Assembly: GCA_051294375.1 (NCBI GenBank) | Contig: CM119266.1 | Coordinates: forward strand, 4,292,931 to 4,356,930 | DNA: 64,000 nucleotides | Source: Paraspadella gotoi | Lineage: Eukaryota; Chaetognatha | Direction: 5' to 3' | Shown here: one piece after another, positions 13,067 to 23,404 of the stretch | Numbering within the stretch: the first letter of the stretch is position 1 | Layout of the letters: each line of letters opens with the position of its first letter | Position numbers and translations under genes: made by a program | Notes under the pieces: generated by a model | Database searches by the model: none | What the model saw: only the letters and a program-made list of their open reading frames with translations | Told to the model about the DNA's origin: nothing

Positions 13067-16000
13067 CAAGTAAAAAAAATAAGTGAAAAAAAATCACTAT
13101 TAAATGGTATATTGAGTCTTATTCACTACAGGAGCGATCTGTTTTTAAGCTTATTTATATTTTTAATTTATTAGTAGTAACTCGACTTTTTAAATTTCAA
13201 GTGATATTATACAAGTATGAACCGTACAGGGAATAAGTATCTCAGGCTACGTGACCTATTCAAATGCATATAATTAAAAGGTAATAACGCTCTGTCCGAC
13301 CGACCATAGTTACTCATAAAATTTTCCAGTGAGTTGTCGTGACGCAACTCAAATGAAATAAGGATTTTAAAGCGTCTATTTACTTTTTTTCAACGAGTCG
13401 TAACAAATCGCCTTCAGTTTAAACAACGAGATGTCGCTGCGAACAAAAAAATTAAAGTTTTAAATTATTATAAATCGTAACGTGTAATAATTTGTGTTTG
13501 GAATTACGATTCGAACGATTGTCCATTGTCGTTGGTGAATTTGTACACTGAACGCCCTACGTTCTTGGCTGTCAAAGATAAAACAGTTTTCATTAAAACA
13601 TACGAAGCGATTGGGTTGGGGAGCCAAGTAAAGGTCCGGGGTTCCAGCCCACTTGCCTCCATGCAGTTAGGTGGGACTGTATCATGGAGCTGTAGGACAA
13701 TTAATTTATAAATAATTCATAAATTAATTTATAAATAAATTCTTAACAATGATTTCTTCTTCTACAATACGTACATTTACAAAACTAATTTATCTTATCA
13801 ACTCTAATTTAAGGCAAAGCGAATCAACATAAATAACTGCAGTTCAGCCATACACTGTCTCACTGACTCACTGGAGCTGTCTTGCATCTCCACAACGAAA
13901 CTGTTGTCAATCATTTGATTTAAAGTATGAAGTCCAACGAAATAATCAAAATAAGGATGTCCAAATCCATAGAGATAATCATCTGCGTGTCGACCTGAAA
14001 ACCAAATCTTTTTTTAATAATATTTTTTTTTCTTTTCTTTTCTTTAACTTTATTTCTCTGAATCCCTAACCCTAATCCATAATCTATAAACTTAACCTTT
14101 AAACTAATTCAATTCTTAATAAAAGCTGAAATGGGTCGTTTTTCTATTTCAACCTTTTGTGAAAGAAGTTGATCTCAACGAGTTATAATATTTAGTGCGG
14201 TGGCGTTGAAAGATGACAGGTTCAGTGGCTGCGGCTTCGGAAGTGCGTTGACGAGTTTCTGACTGTCGATCATCTATAAGTATTAGGGTAACAATAATAA
14301 ATTATATTAAATGAGAAAAAGTAAAATAAAAATATAGCTAAAAAAAGTGAGATATTTGCAATAATTAAAAGGAAAAACAACTGATAATTAGTAAATTAAG
14401 CAATACATTTTTCTAAATTAAAAACCTTCAGTCTCTCTCTTAAAACGACGATGAGGTTTTTTATCGCAAAACATTTCTTTCATTTCGTAGTTTCTAAAGC
14501 GGAACACCTGTAAAATTTATTGTATATTTAATATATTTACTGTAAATATATTCATTAGTTTGATAGATTCGTTCAAATAGATTCTGTTTTGACATGCTTT
14601 CGTTTCATAGATAGGTTACGACTGCCAACTATCGAATATGATGATAAACAATTTAATAACAGTTAGTTGCTTGTATTTTAATGCCAGTACTGAGTACAAT
14701 ATAGTATTTCCAAACTCTTACTTTTATAAAATTTAAAAAAAGGTTTTTTAAAACATTATACCACTTCATTGATAATGATTGGCAAGCCAGTCGCTCTGGG
14801 AGTGGATAAACTAGACTGAGAGAGAGTTTAGATTGAAAGCTTGCAGGGCCCTACTATTAGGGGTAGCCCCACTCAATGGGGTGAGTCAAAAATTTAGAAT
14901 AATTACATGCTCAAACGAAACTTTATACATTTTGAAGTATACTTTCAATGGACAAAACATTTCATATGTGGCTCTATACCCAAAAAATTATTTTTTTAAT
15001 ATTTAAATGAGAAAGGCCAAAATTTTTTTTGAAAATTTTTAAATTTTAAGACCAGTTTCAGATAGCTCATAAAAAGTTGTCTACACAAAGTATAATTCTT
15101 TTTTAAATATTTTCATGATAAGTGAGTCAAAAATAAGAAAAACCGTAAAAAATAATGATCATTATCATCTTTCTATGATTTTATCAGTTTTTTTATATTT
15201 TCACATAGAAAACGTAAGAATTTTTAAAAGCTGTAATTATATTTCTTGTTTAACTTTTTATGCTCTATCAGAATCCATCAAAAAATTTCAAGATTTAAAA
15301 AAAAAATTTTTATAATGTAAAAAAAGACAAGTAATATTTAATGTATTAATCAAAACGTATAATGTAAATTTTTTTGGAAAATGATTGCTTAAATATTTAG
15401 TCAAGACAACTAAAAATACTTTGCTAATAATCGAAATTTTATATTATCTCTGGAGTTGGTCCCTACTACTATGTAATTACCTTGTAAGAGGTATCAAGGC
15501 CATAGCCTGTCGATACTTTTATTCATTAATAAATTGATGATTTTAATATTGGTTCTAACAATATCGTAGCAAAAGCCTTCCGATTTTTAGGTTTCCCAAA
15601 AAATTTTATTTAAAATTAAAATTTGAATATTTTGTTCATTTGTTTTGTTTTTTTTTACCTCTCCATGAGGTTTGACCCCAGTTCTCTCATTGATTTTGGA
15701 GGGAGGAGGACATGATTTGGAGTTAACAACAATTCCACCTTTGTCGAAATCATCGGAACACTCTAAAGAATATTATTTACCTTATAATTCTGGTGTTTTT
15801 TTGACAAGATTCAAGAACAAAATAAATCTAATAAAAAATGTAACACTCACTTTGAGCTTCTTTTTCTGAAATTTGTTGGATTTTCATCGTTGCCTGGAAA
15901 AATAATGAGAGAGAAAAATAATCACTGGTACTAAACTTGTTATTAACTTGATTCGATGATCAAATGTCAAGTTATAATAAGTATTACTTGTTTTAATAAA

Positions 16001-19000
16001 GGCCATTCCTGACCGTCGGCAAGATTGTCATCACGATAAGACTTCCAAGTCATGTGCAGATGTCGCTCTGAAGCGGTCACGTCTAAAAATTAATTAAAAT
16101 GTTCAATCCCGGAAAAGCATTATAAAACAACTTTTTTCATACTTTCTTAACTCAAAAACCTTTTCTTACCTTTGCCAAACTTGTAAAGCCCCGTTAATTG
16201 ACCTTCACGACAGCCTTTGTTTTTGTACCACCAACCTCCATCTGACATTTAGCAATCATTTTCATTTTTTAAACAATTTGTAAAATGTAGTTTTCATTTC
16301 GGTTTAATAAAATTTTAGTTTTATCGACTTTCACGATTATGCAGAGCAGGGTTTATTTTTTGTTTACAAGTCTCACCTCAAACCTCTTTGCTTATTTTTT
16401 TTTCTCTAAAAACGATAAAAAAATAATCCTTGAGAGATATGCACATATATGCACATATATATAATATATATATAATATTATATATAATGTACCTACAAGC
16501 ATTATGAATTTTGTTCTTTTTAAGGAATGTAATTCGGACGGACAGACGGACGCAACCAAAACACTTTAAACGCAACAAATGTTTGAGAAATTAATTAAAT
16601 TTTACAAACGTGTCTTATCACTGCAGTCCGTTTCATCGGAGCCCTTCGCTTTAAACGAAACGCCATCTAGCTGCAAGAAACCGTCTCCCGCCGCACGGGC
16701 CCCATTTTTCCAAGGACGCCATCCACCATTCGGCAGAGTTGTTCGATAACATTTAACCTGAGAATTTTTATTTAAAAAATAATAATTTTCACGAATCAAA
16801 ATTAAGTAAATTTTCTCATCAAATATTGACAATAGCAGGAGCTTGTTCCGGTTTTAAATTTAATATCATCGCATCAGCATACTAATCATTGTTATTAAAA
16901 TAAAACAAATTACAACTTATTTTATACAATGGTACCTGTTTAATCAAAAATGAACATTTTTTTTGTTGAATAAAAGTTATCTCATTCGATTTTAACATGA
17001 TAATCGGAACCTCACTTTTAAACTCACAATTAATTTGTATTTTCCTTCCAACGATTTAACAAGCCCGAACTTGTCATAAAGAGCAACGGCGTGTGTTCTG
17101 TCCTCATATTCCAGCTCAACAATAAGACGCCAGCTAAAGAGAAATTAACTTAATATTTTCAATGCAACATTTATTTTCGAAACGATGCATAGGATGATAA
17201 AGGAAGTAAATTAAAAGGACCGGAATAAATAAAGAGATTTTACAAAAAAATAACAATATTAAAAAATCTTAAAAGTATATGGATCTCGCCAGCCAGCTAT
17301 CAAAGAAAATTAATGACCAGTGGCTGTGCCAATATATGTAAATCGCTTTCAAAAGCTTAAACTGAACTGTTACTACGGCAATAATAATATTTTTTTAAAT
17401 TTGCATCATTTTTTAACTTTTTTATTTTTTCAACTTGTATTATTTTTTAGCGTGTATCAATTTTTTAACTTACATTATTTTTTTAGCTTTATTATTTTTT
17501 TAGCATTTATCATTTTTTTAACTTGTATTATTTTTTTAACTTGTATCATTTTTTCAACTTGCATCATTTTTTTAATTTGCATACTTTTTTAAACTTGTAT
17601 ACTTTTTTTAACTTGTATTAGATCCAAAGACTCACAAATCATGATATCTGAGTTTGGACTTTACTTCGTCACAAGGATTTATCATTTGGATCATTGCGTC
17701 ATTTGTGCTTTAGTTTATTCATTGGTTTTTAAGTTTATACTGATTTTTGTAATTATTTTAAGTGTTTAAATAATAATTTTGATAATTATTCTTTATTGTA
17801 CTGTTTGAATATCTATATGCTTTAATTATTTTATTAAGGTACCCTTTTTAAACTCTTCATAAACTCAGAGAAATAAAGAGACTATTTGATCGTCGATCTG
17901 CTCAAGCTACCAAATCATGCCTTTGAAGAATCTCTGGACTACCGAAGCATCTCGCTGGGGTTGAGGAGTTTTTTCAAATATTTTTTTGAATATTCTCGGG
18001 GGCGTTTTCGGAGGACAGACCAGAGGGTCCTAACACTTGTATAATTTTTTTAACTTATATAATTTTCAACTTGTATAATTTTTTTATCTTACATAATTTT
18101 TTTAATAACTTGCATAATTTTTTTAACTTGCATAATTTTTTCAACATGCATAATTTTTTTAACTTATATAATTTTTTCAACTTGTATAATTTTTTTTTCA
18201 ATTTGCATAATTTTTTCAACTTGCATAATTTTTTTAACTTGCATAATTTTTTCAACTTACAAAATTTTTTTTAACTTGCAGGATTTTTTAACTTTCAACT
18301 ATCTAGTTATCAAGTTCCATTAGTGAGGCAGTGAGGAAGTTTAAATGTGTATCCATTTTTTTGGTTTCATATCGATTCAAATATTTTTTATTTGAATTTT
18401 TATTTAATCATGATTTACTGCAATATGCAAATTAGATTATAATATTTTTTCATTAATTTTTTTTGATAGTAAGGTCTGGCAAGATCATTATACTTTTAAG
18501 ATTATTGTGCATACGGCGAAAGGAGGCCATTCACAACGCAAGCAACAAAAAATAGTAAAACAGGTAATTTGGCATATTTTCATATTTTGCAAAAATATAA
18601 AAAAAATTATTTTTAAAAATATTTACGATAACAAAATCGAAAAAAAACATTTATTATTTTTTTGAAGAGCAGGTGCAAATGAAGATCTAGTGGGTGCAGA
18701 TAAAATTTTTTGAATGTTCCTTTGTCTTACAAAAGGCCTCCTGTTTTGTAAAGCCCTCTAGTAGAATAGGGTGAAAATACAAAAAAGATTTAATAGGACT
18801 GTTCTTTTGTTTCAGAAAAGATATACTAAAACGAAATTTCATTGCTATTTTGTTTTAAAAACGCTTTTTTGTTTGTGGAGCCATCTGGTTTATTAAGACC
18901 AAAACAAGCAAAATTTTTATATTTTGTATAATTTATTGTTTTGTGTTTTGTTTTGTGTTAATCGTTTTTTGTTTTTTACTGTTTCCGGTTTTATGATTTT

Positions 19001-22000
19001 GACATTTGATCCTTGAAAGTTCTTAAACGTTATTTTTTATAGTTTTTTATAGTAACATTTATTAATGATTCTATTTTAAACGTTAGTGTCTTTTGTTTTT
19101 ATTGAATTTCAATACGTAGTTTAGTATTTATTTGTTTTCCAGTCTTTTACACTGTTACTGTTTATGATTATGTTAATACTGTTTTTGGTATTAAAATAAA
19201 AAGAAAAAAAAAAGCGTGACACCGACAACGACGATGATGATAACGACGACGACGACGTCACAAAGAAGCCATTCTGAATTATTATCGAGCCAGGACGGAC
19301 TTCGCCGTCTGGCTCGTTAAAAACTGTGGCAACGACGGGCATCGACTGAAGCGTGAGAAGGCGGCATTGAGATTTTTTTTTCAATATCGTCACAAAACTT
19401 ATATTTTAGGTTACTTTGTCATATTTATTTTAGACTCCTTACCTATGTTTTTTAGTCTTGGCAGCTAAGGTAGCAATAAGGCTTAGACTTAGCATAAACG
19501 AAGAGTGAACCCCAACTGTACCAATTCCCTAAAAAAAAAGTTATGTCTAGTAACCTTTCTTAAAAAGGAATAACATGTCTTCAAAATTCATAATAATATG
19601 GTGGACTAAAATCCACCAACCGTTCGTCAGTGACCATTGGTGCCGGAGGCAAATCATTCGGGGACGAGGCGCTTAACCCGCCTGTAACATGGTGTTACAG
19701 CCTGATCCGAAGCTCAGGGACTGCTTTTATTGAACGGTTCTGTCACTAACACAACAATAATTACTGTCTCTTCAATAATTCAATAACTATTCAACAATTC
19801 ATGGTTAGTTGAATACCGAACAAGTTATATTCATTAACATTAGTCTTTTTTGTTATATTGCCAAAATTCAGATTTAACTAAAATGGAAACAGCGGTAAAT
19901 ATTTAAACTGCAAGAGCAAAAAGCCCACGCAAACTTCCCTCATATTATTAAAAACAATATTAACATTATTAACCACCAAAGCAACGGTTTAACACTTCAG
20001 TTACCACTTCATTATATTTATAAATATCTTGATCAAAATCGCCGGGATCTTCTTTGAAACGTTGAAAGATAACAATGCTTGAAGACTAACAAGTAAAATC
20101 CAGTAAAGATTTATTTATATTCCGCATAAAAATTATATAAAATACCTGATCCTTGTCATCTTCCGCATTACATAATACTTTTACCAACTCTTCTTGATCT
20201 TCCTTCTTCAAAAATATTCTGAATAATTGAAAATGTTTAAAGTAACTATAACATTAGGAGCAGACGACTATCATTTATGTCTATTGCCTGAGCTTATGGT
20301 GGACTAAAATTCCCCAACCGGTCATCGGCAGCCAATGGTGCAGGAGGCAAGTCATTCGCCTCCTCAACCCAAAGGTCCGGGGTTCTAGTCCGGTAGACCC
20401 CTATCAGTTAAAAGGGACAGGGCGCTTAACCCGCCTCTAACACGGTGTTACAGCCTGATCCGAAGCTCAGGGACTGCTTATATTGAACAGTTCGGACACT
20501 AACACACAACAATCATCACTGTCTCTTCAATCTTTTAATTAATACATACATAAAAATGAGTATGCATAAATACTCTTCTCGTATAAGTCTTAAAAAATAG
20601 GTAGTCGGACAAACAGACCTGAATACTCCCGTCGCTCTGTATCCATTAAGAGTCATTGCAGAATTGCAGTCAGTTGGCACAGGATTCTGACATCGTGTAC
20701 CAATAAAACCTTTCTTACATGCGCAAACAAATAGCTGTAGAAAGAATGTACAATAATTTTGACATAATAATAATAATAATAATAATGTCGAAGACAAAAA
20801 ACGTTTGTCTTACTTGAGAAGTTAATCGTTGATACTTGTTATCGGTTTCCGTACATGTACCGCCATTCATACAAATACTCTTTTCAGGGAAAGTCACATT
20901 AATAAAATCGTTTCTCGATTCAATTATTATTTGACGTGCTGATTAAGATTAATGAATAATGACGATTGTTGCTAGTAAAGCATTAGTAATTTTAAATATT
21001 TTTTCAAAAGTCCTACGACAATCTTATCAGCTAGTTACAGTACTTTACATTTTTGCCAAATTGTCAAATTTTTCAAATTGTTTACTGTTCAACTAGTTAG
21101 GAGTCTACCTCGCTCCTAGAAGTTAAGGAAGATTTTTTCAACGGAGATTTTCTTTTCTACCAAACTTTATAAACGGCCCTGGGGAAAATTCCGGTAAAAA
21201 AATAGATGTAAAAATACTCGATTTCGACAGTGTTGCGTCTGAAGAGCTCGCAGTTTTTTTCTCTTTTAAAATCATTAACATTTTGATATCAAACAAGCCA
21301 GGACAAATAGACTGCTTGTGTATGGAAAAAATATCCATCTCTGATTTTATATAGAAATGAAAAGGATTTTTTCCTTGAAAATGATACAAACGTGACTGAG
21401 GTAAGTTCCTGTTCAACAAATGACGTCAAATTTAATAATCCTCTGACTAGGTGTCTGAAGGGCTCTCAAAATTTTTCTTTACATTTTATGTGGTTATTTT
21501 AATATGATACGATCATGATAAAGTGGATTAATCGTTTTTGGTGAAATTTTTATTTTTACTAAAAGTAAAATAGGAGCTAACGATTGGAATTCTAAGAGTT
21601 TTCAACCAGTAGTCAGATTCAGGAAAAATCCTTTTTGGTGAAAATCTTCTATAAAAGGGATTGATTTTCTAAAGATTTTGGTTAATATTTTCTATATTCA
21701 TGTCCGGATTTTTTTGAAACCTAACAATAGCAATTTTGCCATCATTCTACCTTGGCCGGTATAAGAATATATTAAAAAAACCTTTGGCTTTTTTCGTCAG
21801 TTTAGTCCTAAACTAGTACTTAAATAATAATAATAAATATTGTCTTTATTTAAAACAGGACATGATCGTGTTTCTTAATATGACTTTCCTTTATGTCACA
21901 CGGCCGGTGAGTTTCACAAAGCTCGCCCCGATAACCTAATTTTAAAAAGCAAGCCATATTTTTTTGGTCAACAAATCAATTGGCGTTCACTAACTGCACC

Positions 22001-23030
22001 TATCTTGCATTCACACGCCCAAGATCCATTGGTAAGTTGAACACAAGGATTGTCAAAAAAACAAGTTTTGTCACACGTTTCAAAGTCCCGAACTTTCATA
22101 AAATGTCTGTAAAAGTTTGCAAATTAAGTATGAAATTTCAAATAAATTCAAATAAATTTAGGACGGCAAATGAAACGATAAAGCAAAAATCATAAATCAT
22201 ATTCATAAGGATGCAATGTCAAAACTTGGTTGGAATTCTGACAACATACTGAACTTTAATTTTTTTATGTAAGTTTTTAAAGACCATCGCAGATGGAATC
22301 GAAAGCAAGAATGGAATCGGATCCGAGACTCGGATGAAATTCGCCGAGGTCTCTCTGATTGGATGAATCATCATCGAAACGGACCAATGAGAGGAGAGGC
22401 TTCATGCCAACGGAAACCGAGGACCGGGCGATTGATCCGATCGTATGGTATAAATACTTGACCATTTAGTATTGAATCCATCTGAATCCATTCTGACTCC
22501 GCTTGTCATATTTCTCAGAATAAAATCCACTTTGGTTTCATGTTGAAATCTCTGTCTACTTACTTCAATGTGGTGGCAGCGGTGGGATTCGAACCCACGC
22601 CTCCGAAGAGACTTAAATGAGACCAAAACTACAATATCAACGAATGCCTTCGCCGATGGGAATTATTAATATACCTTAACTTAAAATCAAGCTTATACAT
22701 ATTGACCTGTGAACGGAAACGCCGATGCCGATGGCGAGAAGGCATAGACCGATGGCAGCAATGATGAAGGCGTAATGATTTCTGCAGTCGAACAGAAGAA
22801 CCGTAGTTCTGCAGAGAAATTAGAAAATAGAATTAGAGAGAGGCCACAAAAAAAAAGACTTTCAACCTTTTAGCGTTGCACGTTCTGCACATGGAAGGCG
22901 TGGTCCCGTACGAGTACCAGTAGGACGAGTACGAGTGCGTATGAGAGGGCGACAAGTCGTTCGATGCCCGATCCGCGTTTTCGTTGTCGTCGTCGTCATT
23001 GCGATTCGCGTTTCGATTTCTGCGCCGCAT
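2694..23030 (-). CDS. Membrane EGF / tandem fibrinogen-related (FReD) protein, whole gene span
   Basis: Multi-exon minus-strand gene assembled from phase-compatible exons: 22867-23030, 22707-22808, 21161-21408, 20814-20938, 20619-20734, 19262-19397, then (after one unlocated piece) 17028-17133, 16610-16757, 16170-16241, 15988-16082, 15851-15893, 15659-15762, 14426-14507, 14154-14273, 13872-13994, 13508-13568, 12306-12417, 11982-12043, 11873-11910, 11484-11541, 11337-11411, 11127-11250, 10954-11038, 10778-10858, 9314-9463, 9146-9226, 6660-6890, 6466-6542, 5202-5377, 4228-4384, 2694-2888 (TAG). Product of at least about 1180 residues: cytoplasmic tail, one membrane segment, spacer, EGF-like module, four FReD-like modules, Cys-containing tail. 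FReDs in animals bind glycans or acetylated groups and act in innate recognition or adhesion; the ligand here is unknown. The start Met at 23030 is the first in-frame ATG after a plausible leader, but an upstream exon near the N gap cannot be excluded. The chain could also be more than one transcript. Confidence 0.72.
5477..6138 (+). mobile_element. Full-length TRIM element (copy 2)
   Basis: Two 233-bp direct repeats (5477-5709 and 5906-6138) flank a 196-bp core that encodes nothing. Each repeat starts GAAGAGACAGTAATAATTG and ends with TTAGTCCACCATA (or CTATA); near the end TGGTGG..CCACCA can pair. The core (CCCCCCTCCC.. GGGAGAAGTCTGTTGCG.. GTTCGGAAGTCGGGCTC) matches the core of the element at 60854-61504. 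No clear target duplication here (AAGGT versus AATGG), so the flanks may have drifted or recombined. It lies in the intron between exons 6466-6542 and 5202-5377. Confidence 0.85.
6549..6613. repeat. (GA)n microsatellite serving as splice-acceptor tract
   Basis: About 65 bp of uninterrupted GA. On the minus strand the (CT)n run ends in CTCACAG, the acceptor of exon 6466-6542. Confidence 0.9.
6660..11250 (-). CDS. FReD module C exons and junction to module D
   Basis: Exons 11127-11250, 10954-11038, 10778-10858, 9314-9463, 9146-9226 and the first part of 6660-6890. Landmarks: ERGIGELTLPNFFYGLNNMK (compare GFG..FWLGLe), VANIFVEDSVGDSK, VGWWFSDK, DCHRGKPGFLLGKRGVTFIW and AILTMQE, which align with the FReD order GFG, RVEL, GGWWY, C..NGLY, I.W and MKI. 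The N-terminal third of a normal FReD is short or missing. The exon at 6890 contains both the last strand of module C (AILTMQE) and the first residues of module D (DCLTTLRRASDCQNV), which shows that the two modules are in one polypeptide. The intron before it (6891-9145) contains the 33-bp minisatellite and a SINE. Confidence 0.65.
6905..8575. repeat. 33-bp minisatellite array
   Basis: About 1.65 kb made of roughly fifty units of about 33 bp (pattern GAAATGGGATAGAGGGAAAG followed by AGGGAGGAATGAG), varying by small indels and by higher-order alternation of 'agcggg', 'agaggg' and 'agaggaaa' forms. It sits in the intron joining FReD modules C and D. Because 33 is a multiple of three, spurious open frames appear on the plus strand; they are not genes. 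Confidence 0.95.
8690..8935 (-). mobile_element. tRNA-derived SINE
   Basis: Read on the minus strand, the sequence has a tRNA-like head: CCGGTGGCTCATTGAG (box A like) followed at tRNA spacing by GGGTTCAATCCC (box B consensus), then a non-tRNA body running to about 8690. Pol III promoter boxes at a head followed by a body is the SINE layout. It lies in an intron of the FReD gene, in the same orientation. Confidence 0.65.
9640..10240. repeat. Short imperfect tandem repeats in intron
   Basis: Two small arrays: about three copies of a ~30-bp unit with CTCTTTTCC (about 9650-9735), and about four copies of a ~28-bp unit with GCTGCGTCTCGGCTCTACTG (about 10125-10240). The rest of this intron (9464-10777) is AT-rich without coding signal. 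Confidence 0.6.
10490..10710. repeat. Degenerate CCTAACC-type tandem repeat
   Basis: About 26-bp units (CCCTAACCTAAATCCTTAACC) repeated with drift, again resembling decayed telomeric repeats. Confidence 0.55.
11337..15762 (-). CDS. FReD module B exons
   Basis: Ten small exons (15659-15762 to 11337-11411) join in phase. Recognisable landmarks: KCSDDFDKGG (domain start), GEVFRFRNYEMKEMFCD, VIFQRHRTKYYN (compare VIQRR..DF), DYLYGFGHPYFDYFVGL (compare WxxYxxGFG..FWLGL), FVVEMQD, FGNSLKW, GGIKIHSFKGAEN, WYLSNAACRDS, and SYNHWTPHEFLG with GRKTEI at the C-terminal strand. The GGWWY signature has drifted to MAWY. An Arg/Lys-rich stretch (HRRFKRETEDDRQSETRQR) inserted near the domain start is unusual for FReDs. 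Two TRIM or SINE insertions lie in its introns. Confidence 0.68.
11573..11805 (+). mobile_element. TRIM solo terminal repeat (copy 3)
   Basis: 233 bp, starts GAAAAGACAGTAATTATTG and ends TTAGTCCACCATA. Flanks AAATT and ACATT agree at four of five positions. It lies in the FReD gene intron between exons 11873-11910 and 11484-11541. Confidence 0.85.
12603..12800 (-). mobile_element. tRNA-derived SINE
   Basis: On the minus strand: CTCAATGGCTGAGCAGG (box A like), then GGGTTCAATCCCTGGG (box B), then a body ending in a GC-rich hairpin (GATACCC..GGGTATC, about 12620-12641). The head resembles that of the SINE at 8690-8935. It lies in a FReD gene intron. Confidence 0.65.
12900..13022 (-). pseudogene. 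Orphan exon-like segment
   Basis: Minus-strand open frame with clear codon bias (mostly C or G at third positions), reading KIVGPMVRDGLALIPEEDL and then KFVACGSNVTGMEWGFN. It lies between two FReD exons that already join in phase without it, and its boundaries do not fit that phase. It could be an alternative exon, an exon remnant from a duplicated unit, or part of a nested gene. I do not recognise the domain. Confidence 0.35.
13024..13063. repeat. (TAA)n microsatellite
   Basis: About 13 perfect TAA units. Confidence 0.95.
15851..19397 (-). CDS. FReD module A exons (best-conserved fibrinogen domain)
   Basis: Exon 19262-19397 reads like the FReD start (VVATVFNEPDGEVRPG, compare the family's GWTVIQRRxDGS). 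Exon 17028-17133 gives WRLIVELEYED..AVALYDKFGL..LEGKYKL, matching the family's LRVEL..YAxYxxF..YxL. Exon 16610-16757 gives AGDGFLQLDGVSFKAKGSDE, the calcium-loop area. Exon 16170-16241 gives HGGWWYKNKGC..LTGLY, the GGWWY..C..NGLY signature. Exons 15988-16082 and 15851-15893 give MTWKSY..WPLLK and ATMKIQ, the C-terminal strand. The exon carrying the WxxYxxGFG..FWLGL part between 19262 and 17133 was not found; it must have a length divisible by three. A strong donor (GTGAGT) at 15850 leads in phase into module B. Confidence 0.8.
17400..18290. repeat. TTTTTTCAACTTGCATAA-type minisatellite, interrupted
   Basis: Units of about 17-20 bp (a T run followed by AACTTGYATMAT) occupy 17400-17618 and 18035-18290. 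Both strands are open over long stretches, giving artefactual repeat peptides. The same unit forms short arrays at about 30690-30840, 31245-31330 (inverted) and 62360-62450, each time next to the conserved word GGGATTAAACTGAACTGTT or a related one, so the array travels with a mobile element family. Confidence 0.85.
17619..18034. mobile_element. 416-bp insertion inside the minisatellite, LTR-like
   Basis: Non-repetitive block that splits the array; ACTTGTAT stands immediately on both sides (17611-17618 and 18035-18042), although this word is also part of the array unit, so the duplication is ambiguous. Ends are TAGATCC and GGTCCTAAC, and an AATAAA lies near 17870, compatible with a solo LTR. 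No protein evidence. Confidence 0.45.
19597..19773 (-). mobile_element. TRIM solo terminal repeat, internally deleted (copy 4)
   Basis: Reverse orientation: starts TATGGTGGACTAAAATCCACC, ends ACTGTCTCTTC. About 55 bp of the middle is missing. Perfect 5-bp duplication AATAA at 19592-19596 and 19774-19778. Confidence 0.85.
20295..20528 (-). mobile_element. TRIM solo terminal repeat (copy 5)
   Basis: About 234 bp in reverse orientation, TATGGTGG to CTGTCTCTTC, next to FReD gene exon 20619-20734. Flanks GAGCT and AATCT share only three of five bases. Confidence 0.8.
20619..23030 (-). CDS. N-terminal part: cytoplasmic tail, membrane segment, spacer, EGF-like module
   Basis: Exon 1 (22867-23030) encodes about 54 residues rich in Arg/Asn/Asp and Ser/Tyr, with a CRTC motif. 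Exon 2 (22707-22808) encodes a hydrophobic helix (about residues 67-87, AFIIAAIGLCLLAIGIGVSV). Exon 3 (21161-21408) is a spacer of about 82 residues. Exons 4 and 5 (20814-20938, 20619-20734) encode an EGF-like module (CMNGGTC, then VCACKKGFIGTRC; five of the six usual cysteines visible, the first is missing) followed by the FReD opening (DCNSAMTLNGYRATGVF). No signal peptide precedes the helix, so a type II orientation with the EGF and FReDs outside is inferred. All four junctions are in phase. Confidence 0.7.
22270..22613 (+). mobile_element. LTR of a retrotransposon with tRNA-Leu primer-binding site
   Basis: The stretch has LTR organisation: TATAAATA at 22449-22456, polyadenylation signal AATAAA at 22519-22524, then at 22571 the sequence TGGTGGCAGCGGTGGGATTC, the exact complement of a tRNA 3' end including the added CCA. 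The complement of 22571-22613 matches, from memory, the 3' 40 nt of animal tRNA-Leu (variable arm, T arm, acceptor). A primer-binding site directly downstream of an LTR is diagnostic of the left end of an LTR retrotransposon. No gag or pol follows, so this is a truncated copy. The exact left edge is not determined. Confidence 0.7.
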
Positions 23031-23404
23031 CGATCGAGGATTCACACTGTGGCGCTTTCTTTTTTTAAATTTAGAAAGACAAAGTTGTAAAAGTAAATAC
23101 ATAGTAGTGAATCTCAAATCTTGGAAAAATCTATGGTACAATTAAATAAAATACTTCTGGGGAGAATTCTAAATTTGCCTCGCTGATACTATCAGTGATA
23201 GGGCGAAATGCTCTTCGATGCCCCCTTGCCGTATGACGGAGCAGCGAATCTCTCTCGCTCTCTGGCTGGATGAATCAAAGTCAGGATTGGGATCGACAAA
23301 AACGATAATAATTTGAACGATGGATTAATTGTTTAGGGTTTCAGTTAAGGATAAGGTTAGATTAGGGCAGAGATGTGGACGCGATCCGGAAAGCGTAAGC
23401 GAAC

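Noticed and set aside
18055-18274. Repeat peptides (KLCKLKK / NLHNFF) as a coding gene
   Set aside because: Both strands are open because of the simple repeat; no biological support.
22571-22613. A tRNA-Leu gene
   Set aside because: Only the 3' 40 nt plus CCA are present in complement, with no anticodon arm; the position after an LTR explains it as a primer-binding site.
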